This document shows positions 45,176 to 54,411 of a stretch of 64,000 bases of DNA, piece after piece. The notes beneath the pieces were generated by a model. It saw only the letters and a list, made by a program, of their open reading frames with translations. It did not search any database and was not told the DNA's origin. How positions within the stretch are numbered: position 1 is the first letter of the stretch; every line of letters begins with the position of its first letter. The translations under genes and the position numbers were made by a program. The stretch covers positions 2,232,001-2,296,000 of the forward strand of contig NZ_JAJEJP010000001.1 of the NCBI RefSeq assembly GCF_021390495.1, in the 5' to 3' direction. The DNA comes from Paraburkholderia sp. ZP32-5. GTDB taxonomy: Bacteria > Pseudomonadota > Gammaproteobacteria > Burkholderiales > Burkholderiaceae.

Positions 45176-46573
45176 ATGACCGCCGCCCAGAAAGCCCTGC
45201 TTGCGCCCCTTATCGTCGCGTGCGCGATGTTCATGGAAAGCGTCGACGCGAACGTGATCGTTACCGCGCTGCCGGCGATGGCGCGCGATTTCGGGCGCGA
45301 TCCGGTCACGCTGAAAATCGCGGTGACGAGCTATGTGCTCGGGCTTGGCGTGTTTATCCCCGTGTGCGGCTGGCTCGCCGACAAGTTCGGAGCGCGTACC
45401 GTGTTTCGCATGGCGATCGGCATCTTCGTGACCGGCTCGCTGTTGTGCGCCGCGTCGAACTCGCTCGGCACCTTCACGCTCGCGCGCTTCGTGCAAGGCG
45501 TCGGCGGCGCGATGATGGTGCCGGTCGGGCGGATCATTATTTTCCGGGTCGTCGAGAAGGCCGACTTCATCCGCGCGATGAACTATCTGAGCGTGCCGGC
45601 GATGCTCGGCCCGGCAGCCGGCCCGCTGCTCGGCGGCTTCATCACCACCTATCTGCACTGGCGGCTGATTTTCTTCATCAACGTGCCGATCGGCATTCTC
45701 GGCATCTACCTGACCAATCGCTATATCGCCAACACGCGCGAGCCCGACCCCGGTCCGCTCGACTGGATCGGCTTCGTGCTGTCGGCGGCGGGTGCGGTGC
45801 TGTTTCTGCTCGGCCTGTCGCTGGTCGGCGGCGAGCTGATTCCGAATATCGACGCGTTCGGCATGTGCGCAATCGGCGCGGTGCTGCTCGTGGTCTACGT
45901 CATCTACGCGCAGCGCGTCGCGCTGCCGCTGCTCGATCTGCGCTTTTTCAAGGTGCCGACGTTCCAGGCAAGCGTGCTCGGCGGCTCGCTGTTTCGTATC
46001 GGTCTCGGCGCGATGCCTTTCCTGCTGCCGCTGATGCTGCAGGAAGGTCACGGCATGAGCGCGTTCCAGTCGGGTCTGATTACCTGCGCATCGGCGTTCG
46101 GCGGCATGTTCATGCGCACGATCGCCTCGAGCGTGCTGCGCCGCTTCGGCTTCCGTTCGGTGCTGGTGATCAACGCGGCGCTGTCGGGCATCGCGATTGC
46201 CGCCTGCGGGCTGTTCTTCCCGCATACGCCGACGTGGCTCATCTGGCTCGTGGTGCTGCTCGGCGGCTTTTTCCCGGCGCTGCAGTTCACGAGCCTCAAT
46301 TCGCTGACCTACGCGGAGATCGAGAGCCGCGACGTCGGCCGCGCGACGAGTCTCGGCAGCGTCGTGCAGCAGATGTCGCTCGGTCTCGGCGTGACGATCG
46401 GCGGGATTGTGCTGCAGATCGCGCGCCTGCTCAACGGCCATCCGACCATGATGTGGTCGGATTTCTGGCCCGCGTTCCTCGTAGTCGGACTGTGCTCGTT
46501 CGCATCGATTCCGGTCACGCTGCGTTTGCCGCGTAGCGCGGGCGAGGAAATCTCGCGGGGCGTGCGGGGCTAA
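45176..46573 (+). CDS. MFS transporter, DHA2-type drug exporter
   Basis: A 465-aa permease with about 14 helices, of the drug:H+ antiporter-2 type (MdtD/EmrB style). Motif C-like and A-like segments are visible: FMESVDANVIVTALPAMA, GWLADKFGARTVF, ARFVQGVGGAMMVPVGR and PAMLGPAAGPLLGGF. Substrate unknown. It starts with the ATG at 45176; the frame is open further upstream without merit. No adaptor gene is adjacent, so it exports to the periplasm. It resembles the MFS protein at 55442-56842. Confidence 0.9.
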   Translation: MTAAQKALLAPLIVACAMFMESVDANVIVTALPAMARDFGRDPVTLKIAVTSYVLGLGVFIPVCGWLADKFGARTVFRMAIGIFVTGSLLCAASNSLGTFTLARFVQGVGGAMMVPVGRIIIFRVVEKADFIRAMNYLSVPAMLGPAAGPLLGGFITTYLHWRLIFFINVPIGILGIYLTNRYIANTREPDPGPLDWIGFVLSAAGAVLFLLGLSLVGGELIPNIDAFGMCAIGAVLLVVYVIYAQRVALPLLDLRFFKVPTFQASVLGGSLFRIGLGAMPFLLPLMLQEGHGMSAFQSGLITCASAFGGMFMRTIASSVLRRFGFRSVLVINAALSGIAIAACGLFFPHTPTWLIWLVVLLGGFFPALQFTSLNSLTYAEIESRDVGRATSLGSVVQQMSLGLGVTIGGIVLQIARLLNGHPTMMWSDFWPAFLVVGLCSFASIPVTLRLPRSAGEEISRGVRG

Positions 46574-46591
46574 TCCTGTAGCACCGCGCGC

Positions 46592-47086
46592 CTACGCGCG
46601 CTTGCGGATCACGCTCACCTCGCCATTGCGTTCGAGAATCGCCGCCGCCACGTTGTCCATCGAGCGTGAGCCGGTCTTCTGCCGCACTGTTTCCTCGATG
46701 TCGGTACGCGTCATCAGCGCCGCATGCATTTCGCGCGCGTTGAACACGCCGTTGCTGAACACCTCGCGCTCGACGCCGCCCACCAGCCGCTCGAAACGGC
46801 GCGAACGCATGCAGGCCCATGCGAGCATCCGGTGACACGCGACGATCAGGAACGACGCGACCACGGTCGCGATGAACGGCGACGCCCCGACGATCGCCCG
46901 GCTCAGCGTTGCGCCGAGCAGGATCACGACGACCAGATCGAACGGCGAGCGTTGTCCGAACGAGCGCCGCCCCGACACGCGAATCAGCGCGAGCGCGATC
47001 ACGAATACGACGATTGCGCGCAGCCCCATCTGCAATGGGTCGAGATTCCGGCCTTCGCCGAACAGAACGAAGATCGCGTCCATCAT
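46592..47086 (-). CDS. DUF421 (YetF-like) membrane protein
   Basis: A 164-aa membrane protein of the DUF421/YetF family. Two or three helices (about 20-38 and 50-85, with SPFDLVVVILLGATLSRAIVG) precede a small soluble domain (FSNGVFNAREMHAALMTRTD). The conserved RVSGRRSFGQRSPFDLV segment marks the family. It has no settled function in proteobacteria. GAGGAGG lies 6-9 bases before the tandem ATG-ATG at 47086 and 47083. It follows the three-gene operon on the same strand but begins 164 bp after it. Confidence 0.87.
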   Translation of the reverse strand: MMDAIFVLFGEGRNLDPLQMGLRAIVVFVIALALIRVSGRRSFGQRSPFDLVVVILLGATLSRAIVGASPFIATVVASFLIVACHRMLAWACMRSRRFERLVGGVEREVFSNGVFNAREMHAALMTRTDIEETVRQKTGSRSMDNVAAAILERNGEVSVIRKRA

Positions 47087-47249
47087 GTGTGCCCTCCTCG
47101 CGGCTGATTGCGGTGGCGGTGCCGTGCCGGTGCCGTGCATCGATCTGGCGGTGACGCCGGTGGCTCATGAGAGTGACAGCTCGGCGGCTGCGGCGATGCC
47201 TCGCGATACGCGACACGCAACGCGTGGCGCCCCACCACCACCGCGCCCA

Positions 47250-47903
47250 TCACGCAGCAGCCCACTCGGCAAGCGTATCCCCAAACCCGCCGTGCGCACG
47301 CACGGCCGTGCGCGCACTCGTGGTCACGCGCGGCGCGGCACTCCATGCGATGCGCGCACCGCTCGCGATCAGCCGGTCGACGAGCGCGACATCCTCGCTG
47401 CACTTCAGCGGCGGAAAGCCGCCGGCGCGCCGGTACGCGTCCGCCGACACGCCGAGATTCGCGCCATGCACATGACGATGACCATCGGCATCCACATAGG
47501 TCTTGCGGAAATATTCGCGCACACTAAGCGGATGCGCGCTCCAGTCATCGACGGCGATCGAGCCGCACACAGCGTCCGCGCCGAGCGCGAGCTGCGCGGC
47601 GAGCCAGCCTGGCGCCACGCGGCTGTCGGCGTCGGTAAACGCGAGCCAGCGTGCGCCTTGCGCGAGCAGCAGCGCCGCGCCGGCCGCGCGTGCGATGCCG
47701 ACGTTGCGCGCTTTCAGCGTCAGCGTCTGCGTGCCATAAGCGCGCGCGATCGCGCCGGTGAAATCGTTGCACGCATCGAGCACGACGACGATGCGCACGA
47801 CTTCTCCAGCGAGTTCGTGATGCCGCGCCGCTTCGAGCAAGGCCGCGAGACATTGCGCGATCAACGCTTCCTCGTTATGCGCGGGAACGATCACGCCGAT
47901 CAT
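47250..47903 (-). CDS. Family 2 glycosyltransferase of a NodS-type operon
   Basis: A 217-aa family-2 transferase, third gene of the operon. GT-A motifs: IGVIVPAHNEEALIAQCLAA, LVARIVVVLDACND-like strand, ARNVGIARAAGAALLLAQ, FTDADSRVAPGWL (DxD-like) and AGGFPPLKCSEDVALVDRLI. It has no membrane helix, so it acts in the cytosol or at the membrane surface. The ATG at 47903 overlaps the methyltransferase stop as ATGA. The sugar and acceptor are unknown. Confidence 0.88.
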   Translation of the reverse strand: MIGVIVPAHNEEALIAQCLAALLEAARHHELAGEVVRIVVVLDACNDFTGAIARAYGTQTLTLKARNVGIARAAGAALLLAQGARWLAFTDADSRVAPGWLAAQLALGADAVCGSIAVDDWSAHPLSVREYFRKTYVDADGHRHVHGANLGVSADAYRRAGGFPPLKCSEDVALVDRLIASGARIAWSAAPRVTTSARTAVRAHGGFGDTLAEWAAA

Positions 47904-48523
47904 AGAAGCCCCTCGCGTTGCGCGACCGAGCGTGCGTCGCGCGACCACACGTCGATCAACAGATCCGCTTCGTCGTGATGCGCAAGACGCGCGAGCCCGC
48001 AGCGCGCATCGAATAGCGCGTGCGCGCGATCGGCGGATTCGAGCGCCTCGGCGAACGGCCGGCGCCAGTGGCACGCGAGCAGCGTGCCGTCGGTCGTCAA
48101 TGAAGCTGCGATGCGCGCGGCCAGCGTGTCGAGTTCGGCCGCGTCGAGGTAATACGCGAATTCGCTGATGACGATCAGATCGAACGGTCCGGCCTCGGTC
48201 GGCCATTCGCGCGGCACCGTCAGTCGTTCGATGCGTACGTGCGACGGCTCCTTATCGTGCGCGGCGCCGGCCATCCGCTCGCGCGCAAGCGTCACAGCGC
48301 GTTCGTGCAGATCGACGGCCAGCAGCGTATCGCAGCGCTTCGCGAGTTCGACCGTCAGCTCGCCGTTCGCGCAGCCCGGTTCGAACGCGTTGCGATAACG
48401 CGGACGCGGCAGCAACGCGAGCGTCAGCGAGCGCTTGCGGCGTTCGTACCAGCCTTCGCGCAGCCGCCACGGATCGTCGCTACGCCGGTAGAGTTCGTCG
48501 AAGTACAGCGTCGTCGAGTTCAT
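47900..48523 (-). CDS. NodS-like SAM-dependent methyltransferase
   Basis: A 207-aa methyltransferase, middle gene of the operon. It has the NodS-type start FDELYRRSDDPWRLREGWYE, motif I in AFEPGCANGELTVELAKRCD, LLAVDLHERAV and FDLIVISEFAYYLD. NodS of rhizobia N-methylates the deacetylated sugar of the Nod factor precursor. Relatives outside nodulation are common and their substrate is not known. It starts 35 bp after the acyl-CoA dehydrogenase-like gene and overlaps the GT gene by 4 bp. Confidence 0.87.
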   Translation of the reverse strand: MNSTTLYFDELYRRSDDPWRLREGWYERRKRSLTLALLPRPRYRNAFEPGCANGELTVELAKRCDTLLAVDLHERAVTLARERMAGAAHDKEPSHVRIERLTVPREWPTEAGPFDLIVISEFAYYLDAAELDTLAARIAASLTTDGTLLACHWRRPFAEALESADRAHALFDARCGLARLAHHDEADLLIDVWSRDARSVAQREGLL

Positions 48524-48558
48524 ATCAGCGATCCTTTCGCGCGTTCAGCAAGCGGGTG

Positions 48559-49758
48559 TCACAGTGACCATCGCGTCGCGGCGGATGGACTGGCGGCTGC
48601 GCCCTCGTCGTTCTCGCCGCTGTCGTCGCTCACTGGCGCGGCCAGCAGTTCACCGAGCCCGGCGAGATCGCGTTCCGCATGGCTTTGCCGCAGAAACACC
48701 GGCAGGTCCGCGAGTGCACGCCCAAAGCGCGCGTCGCGGCATAGCGGCGCCGCGCCGAGTGCGCGCGTCGCATGCTCGATCACCGCGCTCGCGGCCGCTT
48801 CGACCGCAAGACGTGCGCGCATCGCCACGCCGCGCGCATCGGCTTGCGGATGCGCATCGATCCACGCCGCGCTATCGCGCAGCAGTGCCGCCGCGGCCGC
48901 AAGAGCAACGTCGGTTGCGCCGAGATGCGCAAGCCGATGCGGGTCGGCGCGCTGCGCGCATGCGTCGCACAGCGTCCGGCCGATTTGCGCGGCGGCCCCG
49001 TACCAGCACGCGGCGATGCCGGCGCCGCCGTGCCAGAAGCCGGCACGGCGCACATACGCATGCGACGCGCCGACGAGTGTCGCCGGTGTCGCGTCGAACG
49101 TGACGTCCGCACTCGCGGTCGCCTGCATGCCGACGGCCTGCCATTTCGATGTGTCGATCGAGATCGACGTGTGATCCATCGCGACGGCGGCAAGCACCGG
49201 CTCGTCGTCGAGCCACGCGGTGACGAGCGCATGGGTCACGGCGTGGGCACCGGAGCACCATGCTTTTGTGCCGCGAAGGCGGAGTTGCGCGGTGGCTTCA
49301 CCGAGGCGCGCGGCCCCTTCAGCTGCCGTAGCCTTCGCTGCCGTCGCCTGCACACGCGCGTTCGGCGCCTCGGCGGCCCATACGCCCCAGCGGCTCGCGT
49401 CAGGCGGTACCGGGCCGTGCAGTTCGGCGAGGATCGCGAGCGCATCGGTGTGGCCTTCGAACAGTTTGACGAGACCGAGATCACATGCGGCAACGGCTGC
49501 GAGCGAGCGCCAGCGCGCGAGCGTGTCGCCGTGCGCGGGCAACGGCAACCAGGGCGGGCGATCGTAGCCGCGCTCGATCAGCGCCCCGAGCATGCCGCCA
49601 AGCGCGGCGGGATCGTTGGGATCGAAACGTGCATCGCGCAGAAACGCATCGAGCGGCACGGCAGTCGTCGGCGACTGTCGCGCGCGATCATCGCTGTCGT
49701 GATGGTGTCGTGACTGCCGTATGTTGACGCTGGCCGCATGGTCGCGCGTGTCGAGCAT
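48559..49758 (-). CDS. Acyl-CoA dehydrogenase-like protein of the NodS-type operon
   Basis: A 399-aa flavoprotein-like member of the acyl-CoA dehydrogenase superfamily, first gene of the operon. It shows RLRGTKAWCSGAHAVTHALV (flavin-loop region), VDLSI-like MDHTSISIDTSKWQAVGM and C-terminal helices (ATRALGAAPLCRDARFGRAL). It is diverged: the usual C-terminal catalytic Glu region is not obvious to me. Such genes occur beside NodS-like and GT genes and often a PIG-L deacetylase, none of which is adjacent here. The ATG at 49758 follows GGGGAGG. Confidence 0.8.
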   Translation of the reverse strand: MLDTRDHAASVNIRQSRHHHDSDDRARQSPTTAVPLDAFLRDARFDPNDPAALGGMLGALIERGYDRPPWLPLPAHGDTLARWRSLAAVAACDLGLVKLFEGHTDALAILAELHGPVPPDASRWGVWAAEAPNARVQATAAKATAAEGAARLGEATAQLRLRGTKAWCSGAHAVTHALVTAWLDDEPVLAAVAMDHTSISIDTSKWQAVGMQATASADVTFDATPATLVGASHAYVRRAGFWHGGAGIAACWYGAAAQIGRTLCDACAQRADPHRLAHLGATDVALAAAAALLRDSAAWIDAHPQADARGVAMRARLAVEAAASAVIEHATRALGAAPLCRDARFGRALADLPVFLRQSHAERDLAGLGELLAAPVSDDSGENDEGAAASPSAATRWSL

Positions 49759-49915
49759 CGTGCCTCCCCTGCAACGGTTCGACCCTCGGGCCGCCAGTGA
49801 ACGGCGGGCATGAACGTATGCAGAGCAACAGCAAGCACCGTGCCGCAGAGTGGGAGATTGAACGCGGCCGGCAAGCGCCCGAACATCCTTCGAGCGCGCG
49901 AGACGCACGCGCCGG

Positions 49916-51889
49916 CTAATCCGGCCCGTTGCCGCTCAAGCGCTCATCCGCCTGCGCCAGCACCACATCGAGCACCGCCATCTCCACCGGCTTCACCAGA
50001 TGCGCGTGAAAGCCCGCCTCGCGCGTGCGTTCGAGATCGCTGGCATGGCCGAAGCCGGTCATCGCCGCGTACATCGTGCGGGCCAGCTCGGGCATTGCGC
50101 GCATGCCCGCGAGCGTCGCATAGCCGTCCATCTTCGGCATCGCGATATCGATCAGCGCGAGATGCGGCGCGAAGCGCGGCGCGATCTGCAGCGCCTGCTC
50201 GCCCCCATAGGCGATGCGCACCTCATGGCCCTTCAGTTCGAGCAGCATCGCGAGACTGTCGGCCGAGTCGCGATTGTCGTCGACCACCAGCACCCGCAGC
50301 GGCTGGATCTCGGGCGCGGCCGGGCTCGTATCGTCGTGCGCCGCGTCGGCCTGCGCGGACGCGAGCGGCAGACTCAACGTGAAGGTCGCCCCGAGCCCCA
50401 GCCCTTCGCTGCTCGCGACGATGCTGCCGCCATGCATCTCGACGAGCGACTTGCAGAGCGTGAGACCGATGCCGAGCCCACCTTCGGAAAGGCCCTGGCT
50501 GTCCTTCTCCTGCGCGAACAGCTCGAAGATCTTGTCGAGCGAGCGCACCGGAATGCCGCAGCCCGCATCGCGTACTTCGAGCACCGCCATGCTGAAATCG
50601 ATTCGGCCGAGCACGTCGATCGTGCTGCCGTGCGGCGAGAATTTCGACGCGTTGTGCAGCAGGTTCTGCAACACCTGCACGAGCCGTGTCATGTCACCGC
50701 GAATCACCACCGCTTCGGCGCACACATGCGCGACGACGTGCTGGTCGCGCGCATCGGTAAACGGCCGCGCCGCTTCGATCGCGCGCGCGATCAGCTCGGC
50801 GAGATCGACTCGCGCAATGCGCAATTCCACCTTGTCGGACATGATGCGGCCGACGTCGAGCAGATCGTCGACGAGCCGCGTCAGATGCGTGACCTGGCGA
50901 TCGATCAGATCGCGCGCGCGGGCTAGCACCGGTGTGAGACCAGCCTCCATCTGCATTACGCCGACCGCGTTGCGCACCGGTGCGAGCGGATTGCGCAGCT
51001 CGTGCGCGAGCGTCGCGAGAAATTCGCGCATGCGCACGCCGGAACGTTCGAGCTCTTCGCGCCGGCGCCGCTCGGTCAGATCGCGCGTGACTTTCGCGAA
51101 GCCGCGCAGCCGCCGCGCTTCGTCATACACGGCGGTGATGATCACATTGGCCCAGAAGGTCGTGCCGTCCTTGCGCACGCGCCAGCCCTCGTCCTCGACG
51201 GTGCCGATCTGCCGCGCGATCGCGAGCTCGCGCGCCGGCTTGCCGGCCGCGGCCTCTTCCGGCAGATAAAACAGCGAGAAGTGCCGGCCGACGACTTCAT
51301 CGTGCGTATAGCCCTTGATACGCGCGGCGCCCGAATTCCAGCTGATCACGAAGCCTTGCGGATCCAGCATGAAGATCGCGTAATCCTTGACGCTGTCGAC
51401 CAGCAAACGGAAGTGCTCCTCGCTTTGCCGCAATGCCTCGACGTATTCGCGCTGCGCGGTCAGATCGCGGGTGATCTTTGCGAAGCCCGTCACATTGCCC
51501 GCTTCGTCGTAGACCGACGTGATGATCACGTTGGCCCAGAAGGTCGTGCCGTCCTTGCGCACGCGCCAGCCTTCGTCTTCGAAGCGGCCCGTCAGCGTGG
51601 CCTGTTCGAGTTCGTAGGTGGGCCAGCCGCGCGCGACCGCCTCCTCGGTATAGAAGCGGGAGAAATGCTGACCGACGATCTCGCTCTCCGCATAGCCCTT
51701 CAGCTTCTGCGCACCGGCATTCCAGCTGACGATGTGCCCACTCGCGTCGAGCAGGAAGATCGCGTAATCCTCGATCGCCTGCACGAGCGACGAGTAGTCG
51801 GCTCGGACTGGCGGAGTCGCCGGGGCTTGCGCCTGCATCCGGGCAGGCGCGCCATTTTCGCGGGAAGAAGAGACGTCGAGCTGGGTCAT
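49916..51889 (-). CDS. Hybrid sensor histidine kinase with two PAS domains
   Basis: A 657-aa cytosolic hybrid kinase without membrane helices. Order: PAS 1 (about 33-146), PAS 2 (about 160-273), kinase with His296 in TLAHELRNPLAPVRN, catalytic core with LQNLLHNASKFSP and GGLGIGLTLCKSLVEMHGG, then a C-terminal receiver with Asp581 (LIDIAMPKMDG). The two PAS domains share an identical 21-residue segment (104-124 and 232-252), showing recent duplication or gene conversion. A PYP/LOV-type cofactor Cys is not visible. No output regulator is adjacent. The ATG at 51889 is used; the frame extends to 52018. Confidence 0.92.
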   Translation of the reverse strand: MTQLDVSSSRENGAPARMQAQAPATPPVRADYSSLVQAIEDYAIFLLDASGHIVSWNAGAQKLKGYAESEIVGQHFSRFYTEEAVARGWPTYELEQATLTGRFEDEGWRVRKDGTTFWANVIITSVYDEAGNVTGFAKITRDLTAQREYVEALRQSEEHFRLLVDSVKDYAIFMLDPQGFVISWNSGAARIKGYTHDEVVGRHFSLFYLPEEAAAGKPARELAIARQIGTVEDEGWRVRKDGTTFWANVIITAVYDEARRLRGFAKVTRDLTERRRREELERSGVRMREFLATLAHELRNPLAPVRNAVGVMQMEAGLTPVLARARDLIDRQVTHLTRLVDDLLDVGRIMSDKVELRIARVDLAELIARAIEAARPFTDARDQHVVAHVCAEAVVIRGDMTRLVQVLQNLLHNASKFSPHGSTIDVLGRIDFSMAVLEVRDAGCGIPVRSLDKIFELFAQEKDSQGLSEGGLGIGLTLCKSLVEMHGGSIVASSEGLGLGATFTLSLPLASAQADAAHDDTSPAAPEIQPLRVLVVDDNRDSADSLAMLLELKGHEVRIAYGGEQALQIAPRFAPHLALIDIAMPKMDGYATLAGMRAMPELARTMYAAMTGFGHASDLERTREAGFHAHLVKPVEMAVLDVVLAQADERLSGNGPD

Positions 51890-52202
51890 GGCATGCACGT
51901 ATAGGGTTTTTCTTGACAAGCAAACGCCGGACCCGGCACGGCGCGCCGGCTTGCTCCGGCTTGCATCGGCTTGCGTGATCCAGTGGCGATGCACGAGGCC
52001 GTGCGCATGCATGCGCACGCAACGGACACGTGAGCACGCACGTTTCGTACTGCCGGCATCGTGCCGCCGGGCTCATCGCCGGGCTCATGAGACGCAGAGC
52101 TTAAACGCCGGGCCCCGCATTTGCTAGACCGTAATTACGGCAGCATCGCCGCTCCGCGGCCTCGGGCCGCACGTTGCAATATCAAACCAGAAGGAGCCTC
52201 AA
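51890..52202. other. Spacer upstream of the hybrid kinase
   Basis: This 313-bp stretch holds the divergent promoters of the kinase and the small exported protein. I see no gene and no clear operator. Confidence 0.4.
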
Positions 52203-52478
52203 TTGCAAAACGCTCAATCACAATACTTCTTCACCAGCTCGATCCGAAGCTTCGTCAAACCGTTCGCAGTGGTGGCGGCGCTGAGCCTCGCGCCTTGCTT
52301 CGCTCACGCCGAAGGCTGCACCAAGGGCGCGGCGGTGGGCGGCGTGACGGGTCACGTCGCTGGGCATCATGGGGTCGCGGGCGCGGCGGCCGGCTGCGCG
52401 ATCGGCCATCATGAAGCGAAGAAAAAGGACAAGGCCGCGAGCGCCGCGGCGGCGGCGAGCGAACCGGCCGGCAAATAA
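52203..52478 (+). CDS. Small exported glycine-zipper-like protein
   Basis: A 91-aa exported protein. The signal peptide (FVKPFAVVAALSLAPCFAHA) is followed by EGCTKGAAVGGVTGHVAGH and GVAGAAAGCAIGHHEAKKK, a glycine-zipper pattern with two Cys and several His, then a Lys/Ala tail. Such proteins sit in or under the outer membrane. The TTG at 52203 is used since AGGAG lies 7 bases before it and no ATG is near. Confidence 0.7.
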   Translation: MQNAQSQYFFTSSIRSFVKPFAVVAALSLAPCFAHAEGCTKGAAVGGVTGHVAGHHGVAGAAAGCAIGHHEAKKKDKAASAAAAASEPAGK

Positions 52479-52580
52479 CAGGTCGCAAAACGAAGTCGCG
52501 CAAAGCTCGGCCGGCGGCAGGTTTGTGCTGAAAAGCCCAGCCCGCGGCCGATTCGCGCCCAATGTGCACTCAGTGCGCGC

Positions 52581-53657
52581 TCAGCCCGCCGCGCCGATCT
52601 TTTCCGCCAGCTTCGCGTCGTAGCTCGAATGCACGTGCACGCGCTTTTTCTCCGGATACGCGTACGCGTACGCCTTGCGCAATGCGAGCGAGGCCTCGTG
52701 AAAACCGGACAGAATCAGCTTCTGCTTGTTCGGATAGTTCGCGATGTCGCCGACCGCGAAAATGCCCGGGCGCGAGCTCTCATAGTTGGAGGTATCGACA
52801 TCGATGCGTCCGCCGTGAATCGCAAGCCCCCACTGCGCGATCGGGCCGAGATCGGCGACGAGTCCGTACAGCGCGACCAGATGCTCGGCTTCGAGCTGGG
52901 TTTCGCCGTCGATACCCCGCAGCGTCAGCGATTTCAGCTCACCGTCTTCGACATTGAGCCCCGCGATTGCGCCGACGATGAAATCCATCTCGCCGGCTTC
53001 GACCGCGCGCCGCATCAGCTCGACGCTCGAATCGGCCGCGCTGAAGCCCGCGCGCCGATGCACGAGCGTCACGCGCCGCGCGACGTTGCGCAACGCGAGC
53101 GCCCAGTCGAGCGCCGAGTCGCCGCCGCCCGCGACGACCACGACCTTATCGGCGAAATCGGCGAGCCGCGGCACGCTGTAGTGCACGTGACGCCGCTCCA
53201 GCGGCACCGCCTCGGCAAGCACGAGCTTTTGCGGCACGAACGCGCCGTTGCCGGCCGCCAGCAGAATCGCCGCGACATCGAACACGAGACCGCGCTGCGT
53301 GCGCACGGTCCAACGGCCGTCATCGCGCTGCTCGACCGTTTCGACACGCTGTTCGAGATGGATCGGCACGTCGAACGGCTTGATCTGCACGAGCAGCCGC
53401 TCGACCAGTTCGCGCGCGGTACATGACGGAATCGCGGGGATGTCGTAGATCGGCTTGTCCGGATACAGCTCGATGCACTGCCCGCCCACCTCGCCCAGCA
53501 CGTCGACGATCTGACACGAGAGGCCAAGCACGCCGGCCTCGAAGGCCGCGAACAGACCGACGGGACCGGCGCCGACGATCAGCACGTCGGTGCGGATCGG
53601 CACTGAGGATGAAGCAGCAGGAGCGGGCTCGACGGCGGGATCGGCGGGAGTGGTCAT
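52581..53657 (-). CDS. Ferredoxin-NADP reductase, thioredoxin-reductase-like
   Basis: A 358-aa flavoprotein. FAD motif VLIVGAGPVGLFAAFEAGVLG near residue 25-45, GGQCIELYPDKPIYDIPAIP, NADPH motif VVVAGGGDSALDWALAL, and GIFAVGDIANYPNKQKLI near the end. It lacks the CxxC redox pair of thioredoxin reductase, which places it with the TrxR-like ferredoxin reductases. It supplies or withdraws electrons from ferredoxin. It converges with the small exported gene, and the AhpD-like gene lies divergently 282 bp away. Confidence 0.92.
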   Translation of the reverse strand: MTTPADPAVEPAPAASSSVPIRTDVLIVGAGPVGLFAAFEAGVLGLSCQIVDVLGEVGGQCIELYPDKPIYDIPAIPSCTARELVERLLVQIKPFDVPIHLEQRVETVEQRDDGRWTVRTQRGLVFDVAAILLAAGNGAFVPQKLVLAEAVPLERRHVHYSVPRLADFADKVVVVAGGGDSALDWALALRNVARRVTLVHRRAGFSAADSSVELMRRAVEAGEMDFIVGAIAGLNVEDGELKSLTLRGIDGETQLEAEHLVALYGLVADLGPIAQWGLAIHGGRIDVDTSNYESSRPGIFAVGDIANYPNKQKLILSGFHEASLALRKAYAYAYPEKKRVHVHSSYDAKLAEKIGAAG

Positions 53658-53939
53658 GGAACGGGTTCTCCGGTAGCGGCGCTGAACGCGGGATCAGCGG
53701 GGATCGATGACCCACCTTACCGAATCGACCGGCACGCGGCAACGATGCCATTGCCGGCGGTAAGGATGCTCGGCGCGCTGCCGGCCGGCCTCAAGTGGTT
53801 ACCTGAAAATAGTCAAAACCGGTCATTTTTCGAATCCATTTCCGGGACTAAGCTGACGTCTGAGCTGACACGGTGCCGCCGCTATCAAGCGCGCACTGCC
53901 CGTCTTCCATCTCAATCAAACGTCACCAAGGAGCCCATC

Positions 53940-54377
53940 ATGGAACCCCGTCTCGACTTCTACAAAGCCAACCCCGCCGTAATCAAGGCGATGCTCGGTC
54001 TCGAAGACCGCATCAACAAATCGGGACTCGAAAAATCGCTGACCGATCTCGTGCGGCTGCGCGCGTCGCAGATCAACGGCTGCGCGTTCTGCGTCGATAT
54101 GCACACGGCCGATGCACGCAAGGGCGGCGAAACCGATCGGCGCCTCGCGACCCTCGTCGTCTGGCGCGAAACGCCGTTCTTCACTGACCGGGAACGCGCG
54201 GCGCTCGCGTGGACCGAAGCGCTCACGCTAGTCGCGCAAGACCATGTGCCGGATGCGGCCTGGGACGCGGTGCGCCCACATTTCAGCGACGAGGAACTGG
54301 TCGACCTGACGCTCGTGATCTCGGCGATCAACGCATGGAACCGCTTCGCGATTTCGTTCCGCAAGCTGCCCGCTTAA
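53940..54377 (+). CDS. Carboxymuconolactone decarboxylase / AhpD-like protein
   Basis: A 145-aa CMD-fold protein. The redox motif INGCAFCVDMHTADARKGG has Cys48-x2-Cys51-x3-His55, as in AhpD-like alkylhydroperoxidases, and the helices RERAALAWTEALTLVA and FSDEELVDLTLVISAINAWNR complete the fold. It probably reduces peroxides or acts as a thiol oxidoreductase. The ATG at 53940 follows AAGGAG. It is divergent from the ferredoxin reductase and convergent with a LysR gene. Confidence 0.92.
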   Translation: MEPRLDFYKANPAVIKAMLGLEDRINKSGLEKSLTDLVRLRASQINGCAFCVDMHTADARKGGETDRRLATLVVWRETPFFTDRERAALAWTEALTLVAQDHVPDAAWDAVRPHFSDEELVDLTLVISAINAWNRFAISFRKLPA

Positions 54378-54411
54378 CGCGCATCCCGCGCTGCGGGGTC
54401 ACTCTTCGACC

